Shown here: positions 18,094-26,700 of the stretch, piece by piece
Layout of the letters: every line of letters begins with the position of its first letter
How positions within the stretch are numbered: the first letter of the stretch is position 1
Source of the DNA: CAZBMD01 sp964493325
Lineage (GTDB): Bacteria; Babelota; Babeliae; Babelales; RVW-14
Length of the DNA stretch: 64,000 nucleotides
Assembly: GCA_964493325.1 (NCBI GenBank)
Contig: CAZBMD010000001.1
Location: 186,001 to 250,000 of the forward strand
Direction of reading: 5' to 3'
The notes under the pieces: model-generated
Seen by the model: only the letters and a program-made list of their open reading frames with translations
Database searches by the model: none
Told to the model about the DNA's origin: nothing
Made by a program: the position numbers and the translations under genes

Positions 18094-21000
18094 TTAGGTC
18101 ACCGCTGGTGGTGAAGAAGGATCTGTGGCCAATATATTGCTTTCTTGTTCTTGTGGTGTTTCTTGAGTTGGTCGTTGAGGTTCTGGGGTTTCGTTTTGTT
18201 GTGCTCGTTCAGCTTCAGTTTTTTTAATCATTGCTGGCGCAGTATTTTTTAGATCAGATAATGAGTATCCAGCAGGCTTGTCTTTTTTAGTTGCTGCGAT
18301 AACAGTTCCATCTGCTTGTAATCCAAAGACCTGAATATTTTTTTTCACAGCAATAGGAGTATCCCAGTTACTTATGCCCACATACCTGATGCCTTTAAAT
18401 GGTCGAGGATCTTTCCACTCCAAGAGAACATTTTGTCCAAGTTCTCCCTTGCCAAGCTTTATGATTCCATTTTGAAGGGTAGCCCAAAAAGGTGTAAATT
18501 TTGCAGGGTTGAGCATCGCGTCTTTGCTTTGTTCTCGAGTAACAGATGCTGCAGCTCTGCCAAGACTTTTGACATGAATTTCGTGCTGCGAATTTTCCCA
18601 TCCACCAAAAACAATTTCATAGAGCTGATTGTCTGAATTTCTCACACGTCTTGCTTCTTGAGCGAAAGCAATAAAAACGTCGTTGCTTGCGCGGACTTCA
18701 AATGTTATGCCACCACTATCAGCTTCAGGAAATTCTAACGGAAGCCATAAATATTCACCGTACAAAGGACTGAGTTTAAGAGGCTCTTCGTCAGCTTTAG
18801 ATAAAATGGTCGTACCAATTTCATTGATAGCATTAAACCAAACTGCAGCTTCTTTTTCTTCATAAAGATAGGGGTTAAGGATTGCATTGATAAAAAGATT
18901 CATAACATCGCCATGAAGTCGTTCTTGCCCTTGTGCAGACATGGTAATAGGTGCGTAGACGTAGGTTGGATACAATTGACCAGGGAGAGCTTCAATAATG
19001 CGAGGAGGGTAGACGGCAACAAGGACGCTTTTGTATCCGGTTGCAATGCCTGAAAGTCCTCGTAGAATTGCGGTGCGTGTTGCAACTGAACTTAAAACAC
19101 TTGGGTGATTGATGCGCCTCAGTATTTCCTGATAAGACGCTACAAGTTTTTCAAAATCAGCTGCACTGCCTTGATATTTTCCGCATTCTAAGACTAATTG
19201 CCGAACGCGCATCTCATTACTTTTTGCTTCTGGGGGTACGGTTCCAACTGTTGCAGGATCTCTGACCAGTTGTTCTTTAAACACGTAACTATCATGTGAA
19301 CGGAATGCACGCTTGCTTGCTGCTTGCATTCCTGCTGCAGCAATTTTTGCTCCTAGCGCCGTCCCTGCAATTCCCGCGGTTATAGCCACGTTGGTAAGGC
19401 CAACTACCTGCCCTACAACGGGCAACATGCTTACTGAGGAACTTCCTTTAGTTATCATTTGAGCCGACATCATAGCAACGTCAGCCGCTGATGATATTAC
19501 TTGAGCTCCCATGTCAAGAGCGAGCTTAGGGATTGGATCCATGGTTTTTCCCACGCCACTAACACTTGGCAACCCTTGAGCGTCAACGCTTAAAAACATT
19601 TTATATTCTGCCGATTGCATAGGTGTTGCAAAAATATCAGCGTCAACCCCGGAGATTTTATTTTTTGCTGAAACCTTTGGTCCGTTTTGATAAAACACAA
19701 TTTCGATTGGACGAATGACTTGCACTGGTGTTTTAAAGTATTTTCGAGGGAGCTTTTTTTTATAGGAAAATTTTTGCTTTTGTGAGCCCAGAAAGCATGG
19801 CGGTGTAAGATTAATTTGATCAATAGTTTGGGCGTGGTCAGACGCCATAAATCCTATTTTTGAAATGCGTGTAATAGGGGTTGATGAGTCGTGCCAGACA
19901 AAGTATGTGCCTTCTCCCAGTGCACCGTTCCCCACCATAATTTTTTCGCCATCAATGCTCACCCAATAACTATTTGGTCGGTCTGCATAAATTTGGCCAA
20001 CGGGTAGAATATCTGTTTTGATTGAAAAAACTTGATCATTATTTTTACTAACGATGGTTTCTTTGTTCCCGTTGCCTCCAATGGTAATTTTATAAGCTTC
20101 TTGTTTGTTATTTTCTAGAACAACGGTAACACTGTGCTTTGCTTGAGCTTGAAATGATATTGCTCCTTCGCTTTGTACACGTAGAGCATTATCAAGATAT
20201 TGAATGTTGCCAGGTTCTGCAGGAAGAGAAATTGCTGCATGCTTGATTGGTGTATCTGGTGGTTCTTGAGTAACAACAGCTTGTCCAAATTGCAGTTCTG
20301 TATAATCAATTGGCGTTGCATGTGAACCAAGGCCAACACGAGTTATTTTTTTGTCTTTAGGCAAGGGGAGAAATCCCGACAGAAAAACATAGTCACCAGG
20401 TTCGCCTGCTCCAACGAGTACAAAGTTATTGTTAATACTGATCCAGTAAGGGAGGACTTGTCCTGCATGTGCTTTTGCAAAAGGGTTAATATCCCCGCTG
20501 GTTTCGGCAATGATTTTGTTATTCATAACAATTGCCGATTTTGTGTTATTCCATCCCCCAATAATGACTTGAAAAATAGAGGTAGAACCTGTTTTGTCAC
20601 TGAAATGAATTTGAATATTTCCATCATCAGCTGCGCGCGCCAAAAACGTAAGAGTCCCGCTGTTTGCTGTAGCAATAGGCTCTCCAAGCCATGCAACGCC
20701 GCCCCATGTCGGCTTGAGAGACAGCATGGTGCCGGGCTCAAATTTAGGGATATCAGTTTCTTGGACGTACCCAGATATGGTAAAAGGCTTTGTTAATTTG
20801 TACGACATCTTTTTAATATCTCCACGATCAATTACTCCTGCAGATGTATTGAGTGGAAAAAATGATGCGTTGCTCATTTGGACGATCAGGCCTGTCCCAT
20901 CACCAGTAATTGTCTGAATGCCTGCTTTTTCGTCAGCGCTTGCCTGAGTTGCTTCTTGCAAAGGAATGTCACTGACCATGCGAAGAGCTGCTTGCGCATG

Positions 21001-22746
21001 AGCTGGAACATCAGATTCTTGTGTGATTGGTTGAATATAAAACCATTGAGCTCCGCTATGATCGCGCGAGCCCAGAGGGTCTGATTTGCTTCCAGCTTGA
21101 TCAATAACATTGCTGCCTAGAGCAATTAATTCATCATATGCTTGTCCAAGCGCATGGCCTGGTTTTGTTAATAATTTACTTCCTTGTGCGTGAGGAGTCA
21201 TGCATTCAAATTCAACGATATCATTTTCATGAATAGGTCCAACAAGGCCGTATGGGCTTACGATTTTAAACTCTTGATCTTCATTTAATGATTTATCAGT
21301 TGGAGGAGTAAGCGATACAATGATATCTCGCCATGAGGCTCCAAGTTTTTGATGTGCATCGTGTACCCACCATTTCCACTCTCGTCCTTTTGCACCTGCT
21401 TTACTTGTTTTTCCAGGACTTGCGTATAGAGAGCTGATAGTAACCGTGTCGCCAAAATTAATCGCAGAGCGCGATGAGTCTTGACCAAGATCTGCAGTGA
21501 GAGGGCTTTCTTGTGTTGCAGAATTTTCTTTGGTTGATTGTGTTGGGGCTCCTGCTTTATTGAATGAAACAAAGCATCCTATATCTTGTCTTTTTTCTGT
21601 TGCACTGCCAACAACAAGGCCAAGATATGTTGCGGGGGGATTGAGTTTTTCACCTGCAGCGTCGTAAGGACTGTCGGCAAGTGTCCATATTTTTTTGCCG
21701 CCAACGACAGAAATGATGCGTGATACTTGATTGGTTGAAACAATTTTACCACGAGCCGCTTCAATGGCTTTGGTATCTGCTTCACTTGGGTTGCGCTTAA
21801 AAACTGAGCCTTTTTTATCGATACATACGATGGTTCCATCGCTGCTGATTGATGCATGAATGCATCCAAAATCTGCAAGTAATTGCCAGCCATCTCGAGT
21901 TGCAATATTTTTATTGGGGATATATTTCCACAACCGACCTTGAACATCAACAAACACAATATTAAATTTATCTGCAGTATCAATTTGCTTAGGAGATCCT
22001 AACCCAATTTTATTTGGATGCACCAGGTTGGTCCATGATAAAATGCTACGTTTAAATCGATAGATGACTTGATCCGTTGCCCCGACTACCCAGACGCTGC
22101 CATCGCCTCCGCACGAGATACTTGACGCTTGTCCAGGGAATGCGTGCCAGGATGCTTGCGCAAGAGTTGTGAGAGCCGCAGCATCTTTTTTACGAGCAAC
22201 TTTTTTTTTAGCGCTCAGCCCCCAGACTTCATTTTTATTGCCAACAGCCACTTGGGAAAGAGCAGCTCCTGGGACTTCTTGCCACGTTTTTTCAGTCTTG
22301 TCGCGACGCCATACTTTGTTATTTTTATCAGCAGCCCAAACAATGCCATCATGAGTTACCTCTGTCCAGGTAGCATCAGGTTTTTCTAATTTGATCCATT
22401 CGGTTCCTGAGAGTATAAATCCATCAGAGCTTCCCACGCCGACAAGTAAAGTGTCAGTACCATTTTTGATGATCTTAATTTGTTTAAACGGTTCAGGGGT
22501 CTTTACCTGCTCAAATTCTTTGGGTACTTTTCCTTGTTCCACCGTTGCGATGTCTTGTAATAGTACCGTTTTGATTTCTTCAGGTTGAATAATAATTGCT
22601 TCGGGTGGTGTAAGTGGTTGACTTGCTGATGTGCCAGCAATCGCCTGATCAATGATTTTTTGAACATCAGGTACTTCTGGTCCATCACTTAAGAGTGGGC
22701 TTGTTACCAATAAATATAGAAAAAAAATTCTGAGTTGCTGCTTCAT
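18094..22746 (-). CDS. Giant secreted protein B, paralogue of A
   Basis: A 1550-residue paralogue of the downstream giant protein. The ATG at 22746 is preceded by AAGGAG and opens a signal peptide (LRIFFLYLLVTSPLLSDG); an ATG eight codons upstream lacks this. Domain order is the same: propeller with ISCGGDGSVWVVGATDQVIY (about 70-390), MIR-like region (about 400-600), and three FAMeT-type domains near 693-830, 858-985 and 1340-1465 (VIIGGWNN, YWVSIDGEKIMVG, YEIVFGGWEN). An Ala/Gly-rich hydrophobic segment near 1070-1150 ends in RSHDSYVF, as in A. The tail is rich in Pro, Gln and Glu. The two genes are 85 bp apart in the same direction and arose by tandem duplication. Confidence 0.75.
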   Translation of the reverse strand: MKQQLRIFFLYLLVTSPLLSDGPEVPDVQKIIDQAIAGTSASQPLTPPEAIIIQPEEIKTVLLQDIATVEQGKVPKEFEQVKTPEPFKQIKIIKNGTDTLLVGVGSSDGFILSGTEWIKLEKPDATWTEVTHDGIVWAADKNNKVWRRDKTEKTWQEVPGAALSQVAVGNKNEVWGLSAKKKVARKKDAAALTTLAQASWHAFPGQASSISCGGDGSVWVVGATDQVIYRFKRSILSWTNLVHPNKIGLGSPKQIDTADKFNIVFVDVQGRLWKYIPNKNIATRDGWQLLADFGCIHASISSDGTIVCIDKKGSVFKRNPSEADTKAIEAARGKIVSTNQVSRIISVVGGKKIWTLADSPYDAAGEKLNPPATYLGLVVGSATEKRQDIGCFVSFNKAGAPTQSTKENSATQESPLTADLGQDSSRSAINFGDTVTISSLYASPGKTSKAGAKGREWKWWVHDAHQKLGASWRDIIVSLTPPTDKSLNEDQEFKIVSPYGLVGPIHENDIVEFECMTPHAQGSKLLTKPGHALGQAYDELIALGSNVIDQAGSKSDPLGSRDHSGAQWFYIQPITQESDVPAHAQAALRMVSDIPLQEATQASADEKAGIQTITGDGTGLIVQMSNASFFPLNTSAGVIDRGDIKKMSYKLTKPFTISGYVQETDIPKFEPGTMLSLKPTWGGVAWLGEPIATANSGTLTFLARAADDGNIQIHFSDKTGSTSIFQVIIGGWNNTKSAIVMNNKIIAETSGDINPFAKAHAGQVLPYWISINNNFVLVGAGEPGDYVFLSGFLPLPKDKKITRVGLGSHATPIDYTELQFGQAVVTQEPPDTPIKHAAISLPAEPGNIQYLDNALRVQSEGAISFQAQAKHSVTVVLENNKQEAYKITIGGNGNKETIVSKNNDQVFSIKTDILPVGQIYADRPNSYWVSIDGEKIMVGNGALGEGTYFVWHDSSTPITRISKIGFMASDHAQTIDQINLTPPCFLGSQKQKFSYKKKLPRKYFKTPVQVIRPIEIVFYQNGPKVSAKNKISGVDADIFATPMQSAEYKMFLSVDAQGLPSVSGVGKTMDPIPKLALDMGAQVISSAADVAMMSAQMITKGSSSVSMLPVVGQVVGLTNVAITAGIAGTALGAKIAAAGMQAASKRAFRSHDSYVFKEQLVRDPATVGTVPPEAKSNEMRVRQLVLECGKYQGSAADFEKLVASYQEILRRINHPSVLSSVATRTAILRGLSGIATGYKSVLVAVYPPRIIEALPGQLYPTYVYAPITMSAQGQERLHGDVMNLFINAILNPYLYEEKEAAVWFNAINEIGTTILSKADEEPLKLSPLYGEYLWLPLEFPEADSGGITFEVRASNDVFIAFAQEARRVRNSDNQLYEIVFGGWENSQHEIHVKSLGRAAASVTREQSKDAMLNPAKFTPFWATLQNGIIKLGKGELGQNVLLEWKDPRPFKGIRYVGISNWDTPIAVKKNIQVFGLQADGTVIAATKKDKPAGYSLSDLKNTAPAMIKKTEAERAQQNETPEPQRPTQETPQEQESNILATDPSSPPAVT

Positions 22747-22841
22747 TCTATTCTCCTTTTTAAAAATCAAGATTTGGTATTCTTGAGTCTAAGAAGAGTT
22801 TGAATGAGCAGCAATAGTTTGAGGATAATCGTAAGATTTTC

Positions 22842-23585
22842 TTACTGTAAAAAACCTTCGATCAAAAGCTTTTTAGTAAGGGCCATGTTTACGCCGCGGC
22901 TTTGCAGATAAAACATCTCTTCATCATTTAGCTTGCTCATGGTCGCACCATGTTGGCATTTGACGTCATTAGCTTCAATTTCCAGTTGTGGAATTGAGAC
23001 TGCGCGTGCTTGTTTTGAAAGAAGAATGTTTTTGTTTTCAAGCTGAGCGTTTGTTTGTTGAGCTGCTTTTTCAACTTTGATCATACTGTTACAAAAAACT
23101 TTTGATTGCTGATCAAGAACTGCTTTAATCACTAACGAGCTTGTTGTCTGCGGGGCTTGGTGATGTTGGAGAGTTTTAAACTTTATAACGCGATTACCTT
23201 GGGCAAGTGTTGCACACGATACGGTTGCCTGAGCATTTTTGCCTGCAAGTTGTATGATCAGCTCTTTTTCAAGAACGGAACTTAATGCTGGATCAACAGG
23301 AAGGAGTTCTTTGGTTGTAAGGTGATCTAATGTTTCGGGTGTAAGCCGTACACTGTAAAAAAGGTTAGCACTTTCTTCAACCGAAAAGGTGAGAACATGT
23401 TTACTATTTGTTTGGTCATCAAAATTGATCAGATCATCGCAAATGTTTACTGTTTTGCCTGCTGGAATTATTACATGTAGCGAGCACTGGTTTGGAATTA
23501 CTGATGTTCCAAGAGAATCTGTAAGAACCTGTTTTAAGCTAATATTGCAATTACTTTGTGCAATAAATGTATGAGAAATCATCAT
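22842..23585 (-). CDS. sufD: Fe-S cluster assembly protein SufD
   Basis: The partner of SufB in the SufBCD scaffold that builds Fe-S clusters. The 247 residues end with VKCQHGATMSKLNDEEMFYLQSRG, the conserved SufB/SufD core segment with the Cys-His pair, and then the usual LTKKLLIEGFLQ tail. It is short compared with typical SufD (about 300-430), lacking much of the N-terminal helical domain. Its ATG overlaps the sufB stop by four bases (ATGA), so translation is coupled. No sufC ATPase gene follows; the next genes are the giant secreted proteins. Confidence 0.88.
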   Translation of the reverse strand: MMISHTFIAQSNCNISLKQVLTDSLGTSVIPNQCSLHVIIPAGKTVNICDDLINFDDQTNSKHVLTFSVEESANLFYSVRLTPETLDHLTTKELLPVDPALSSVLEKELIIQLAGKNAQATVSCATLAQGNRVIKFKTLQHHQAPQTTSSLVIKAVLDQQSKVFCNSMIKVEKAAQQTNAQLENKNILLSKQARAVSIPQLEIEANDVKCQHGATMSKLNDEEMFYLQSRGVNMALTKKLLIEGFLQ

Positions 23586-24988
23586 CCGACGCTGCCTTCC
23601 ATTTCTAGTTCAATCAAGCGGTTCATTTCAACCGCATATTCCATAGGGAGTTCTTTGACAAAGGGTTCGATAAATCCGTTGACGATCATTGTTCGTGCTT
23701 GAATATCGTTAATACCGCGGCTCATCATATAGAATAGTTGGTCATCGCCAATTTTGCTGACAGTTGCTTCGTGTCCAATTTCAACTTCGTTTTCGTTAAT
23801 ATCAATAAATGGATAAGTGTCAGATCGTGAGCTGTCATCCAAAATCAATGCGTCACACTGGACGAATGATTTGCAGTTCTCAGCTCCATTTACTACTTTA
23901 ACCACGCCGCGATAACTTGATCGTCCGCCTTTGGCACTGATTGATTTCGAAATAATGCGCGAATGCGTATCTGATGCAAGGTGAATGGCTTTTCCGCCAG
24001 AATCTTGAACTTGCTCGGGGGAGCTTGCCATGGCGATTGAAAGAATTTCTGCGCGAGCACCTTCGCCTTTGAGAACAACGGCTGGGTATTTCATGGTAAT
24101 GGCACTGCCAAGGTTGCCGTCAATCCATTCAACAAATGAATTTTCATGAGCTTCTGCGCGCTTGGTTACCAGGTTGTACACATTTTTTGACCAGTTTTGA
24201 ATGGTCGAGTAGCGTACGCGTGAATTTTTTTTGGCTACAATTTCAACAACGGCACTGTGCAAAGAGCTTGCAACGTAATTGGGCGCGGTGCATCCTTCAA
24301 CATAGGAAACAAAAGCTCCTTCATCGACGATGATAAGTGTTCGCTCAAATTGACCCATTTTTTCAGTATTAATTCGGAAGTACGTTTGCAATGGGACTGT
24401 GACGTGAACACCCTTAGGGACGTAGATAAAGCTGCCTCCACTCCAAACAGCGGTATTGAGTGCTGCAAATTTATTGTCGTTGAACGGAATAACCGTTCCA
24501 AAGTATTCTTTGAAGAGTTCTGGGTATTCTCTAAGTCCAGAGTCAGTATCAAGAAAAATTACCCCTTTTTCTTGCCATTCAGCCTTGAGGTTGTGATAAA
24601 CAACTTCAGATTCATACTGAGCGCCAAGACCAGCTAAATGCTTTTTTTCAGATTCGGGAACGCCTAGTCGGTCAAATGTTCTTTTAAGATCTGCAGGAAC
24701 ATCATCCCACGATTTTTGCTGAGTAGCACGTGGCTTGACGTAATAATGAATATCATTGATGTCTAGTTTAGAAAGATCAGGACCCCATGTCTGTATTGGT
24801 CGACTCATGAATTCTTGAAGTGCCTGGAGGCGGATTTCCAGCATCCACAGAGGTTCCTGCTTTTTTGCAGAAATTTCGCAAACAATTTCCTCATTCAGGC
24901 CAATGTCTGATTTGTACTCATAGTTCTCTGGATCGCTAAATCCAGCTGGATAGGATAGATTTAAATTAAGCTCTTCAAGCTTGTTCAT
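23582..24988 (-). CDS. sufB: Fe-S cluster assembly protein SufB
   Basis: The scaffold subunit on which Fe-S clusters form. The 468 residues show the SufB N-terminal region (WMLEIRLQALQEFMSRP, IHYYVKP) and the beta-helix core with YVPKGVHVTVPLQTYFRIN and YVEGCTAPNY. SRIISKSISAKGGRSSYRG and the C-terminal EVEIGHEATVSKIGDDQLFYMMSRG complete it. Length and order are normal. It starts 203 bp from the divergent secreted gene and is followed by sufD with an ATGA overlap. SufC, SufS and SufU/SufE are not in the window. Confidence 0.97.
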   Translation of the reverse strand: MNKLEELNLNLSYPAGFSDPENYEYKSDIGLNEEIVCEISAKKQEPLWMLEIRLQALQEFMSRPIQTWGPDLSKLDINDIHYYVKPRATQQKSWDDVPADLKRTFDRLGVPESEKKHLAGLGAQYESEVVYHNLKAEWQEKGVIFLDTDSGLREYPELFKEYFGTVIPFNDNKFAALNTAVWSGGSFIYVPKGVHVTVPLQTYFRINTEKMGQFERTLIIVDEGAFVSYVEGCTAPNYVASSLHSAVVEIVAKKNSRVRYSTIQNWSKNVYNLVTKRAEAHENSFVEWIDGNLGSAITMKYPAVVLKGEGARAEILSIAMASSPEQVQDSGGKAIHLASDTHSRIISKSISAKGGRSSYRGVVKVVNGAENCKSFVQCDALILDDSSRSDTYPFIDINENEVEIGHEATVSKIGDDQLFYMMSRGINDIQARTMIVNGFIEPFVKELPMEYAVEMNRLIELEMEGSVG

Positions 24989-25191
24989 TGTACGACCTTA
25001 CGGCAAGCAGTGGCTCTCAAAAAAAATAAAACTTTACTCATAGTAATATCATACCAAAAATGGGTGATAAGAAAAGGGCCCTTGGATGAGAAAAATGTTT
25101 AATATTTCTTAAAAACTATTTTGATAGTCACCTATCCTTGCGATATGATAATTGGATCGTTAGTTTAGAGGTAAAGTTTAAAGGAGATTCT

Positions 25192-25908
25192 ATGAAAAAG
25201 AGGCGTGCGGCACTGTATTTTGTATTTGTTAGTTTGTTGTGCTTTAAGCTTTTAGTAGCCGGAGATTCTGGCGATATTTTGGGTGACTTTAGATATTTTA
25301 TTGATAGCAATAATTGTGAGGCGTTGCAATCTTTCTTTGAAAAGCACGATGATTTTATTGCCGATGAAAGCCATAAGTCTTTTTTTCAAAAAGAGCTTTT
25401 ATTGAGCTTACGGTCTGGGAAGCATCAAATTGCACATTTGTTCATAAAAAATGGTGTTTGTAGAGAAAATTTGTATGAACCTCTTTTAGGTTGTCTTACT
25501 TTTCCTCTTGGAGATGACGAGCGTTCTAAATCTCTGGAACTATTTAAACTGGTTGTAAGCGAACAACTTGAAGAATTTGTTTTGAATCGTAAGTACGATT
25601 GTCCCGTAATTTCAGAAAAATTTTTATTAAGTCTTTTCCCTCCGTACAATGATTACAATAAGACGCCATTTGGGTGTACATTTGATCATATGTCGGAGGA
25701 GAATTTACAATTTTTTTGTCTTTGTTTTATTCAAGCTGGTTTTTCTGGTTATGCTAATTTTTTCAAAAATTATTTAGAGTATCGTTGGGTTTTTGATTTG
25801 GGCGATCAAGAGGCTTTTTTATGGCATACTATTCACGCGCTTGCACAATATTATGATCACCAAGAATTATTGGATCTATTTGTTGAAAATTCTGAAGAAG
25901 AGTCTTGA
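25192..25908 (+). CDS. Secreted hypothetical protein, degenerate ankyrin-like
   Basis: A 238-residue protein from the ATG at 25192, which has AAAGGAG upstream and opens a signal peptide (KKRRAALYFVFVSLLCFKLLVAG). An upstream in-frame ATG at 25138 would place this signal inside the protein. The mature part is helical, with pairs of helices such as HQIAHLFIKNGV and HQELLDLFVE that recall ankyrin units without the TPLH motif. No catalytic motif is seen. It lies 24 bp ahead of a second secreted gene of similar type, forming a two-gene unit. Confidence 0.7.
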   Translation: MKKRRAALYFVFVSLLCFKLLVAGDSGDILGDFRYFIDSNNCEALQSFFEKHDDFIADESHKSFFQKELLLSLRSGKHQIAHLFIKNGVCRENLYEPLLGCLTFPLGDDERSKSLELFKLVVSEQLEEFVLNRKYDCPVISEKFLLSLFPPYNDYNKTPFGCTFDHMSEENLQFFCLCFIQAGFSGYANFFKNYLEYRWVFDLGDQEAFLWHTIHALAQYYDHQELLDLFVENSEEES

Positions 25909-25932
25909 TTGTAGCCAGAAGGGAGAGAGTCA

Positions 25933-26682
25933 ATGTTTTCCGTTAGATTATGGCTTTGGTGCGTTTATGCTATGGTTGCCGTCTCCAATGTGTATGCGAT
26001 GAACTACTCTAAAGCGAGCGACCCTCTTTGTGTTTTGAAACAATTAATCAACAATGATGATGCTTGCGAAATAAAAACTTTACTTCAATCATATAATCTT
26101 AATTCTCATGATCCGCTTATTCCCGAAGTGGCGTTGTACTTTTCGGTGATGTTCAAAAATGTCGGATTTGCTAAAGCTTTAGCTTGCGCTGGTACATATG
26201 TTGGAAAGCGAAGAGGAGTTGCTACTCAGTCTCCATTACTGCTTGTGTTTGATACTTTTGATAACAAGAAAGCTCAGAGTTTGTATCTTCCTTTTTTTAT
26301 CGACAGTATTGAGATGAATTTGAAGAAAGAATTTTTTGGTGATTCCAAAAGTGGCGAAAAGATTTCGTCCAACTTACTCAAGTCAGTGCATGTTGGCTCT
26401 TTGCAGTCTGATAACTATTACTGCTCTCTTTGGAGCCGCTTAATGTATGCTGCATACTATGGTTACTGCGACGTTATTCTGTTTTTTATTAATCACCAAG
26501 AATGTTTTCCAACCAATGTTCTTGGCATTGATGAGTGGTGGGACACTGTTGCGCGTCTTGCTGTCTATAATGAAGACAAGCGCCTTATCGATGCTCTTGT
26601 TGATGCTGATATGATAAAGCTATCTGGAATGGTTCATCAATCTAAGATGTTGTTAAATTTCCTGGGATGTCCTATTTGTTGA
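25933..26682 (+). CDS. Secreted hypothetical protein with ankyrin-like repeats
   Basis: A 249-residue protein with a signal peptide (about 1-22, ending NVYA) and GGGAGAG upstream of the ATG. The helical mature part includes WSRLMYAAYYGYCDVILFFI, close to an ankyrin helix pair (L-M-x-A-A-x-x-G-x-x-x-V-x-x-L/F). It shows no enzymatic motif. It is translated just after the previous gene and meets mnmG tail to tail with an 18-bp gap. It is likely a protein-binding module exported to the cell surface or host. Confidence 0.72.
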   Translation: MFSVRLWLWCVYAMVAVSNVYAMNYSKASDPLCVLKQLINNDDACEIKTLLQSYNLNSHDPLIPEVALYFSVMFKNVGFAKALACAGTYVGKRRGVATQSPLLLVFDTFDNKKAQSLYLPFFIDSIEMNLKKEFFGDSKSGEKISSNLLKSVHVGSLQSDNYYCSLWSRLMYAAYYGYCDVILFFINHQECFPTNVLGIDEWWDTVARLAVYNEDKRLIDALVDADMIKLSGMVHQSKMLLNFLGCPIC

Positions 26683-26700
26683 GCTCTTAAAGGTACGAAT

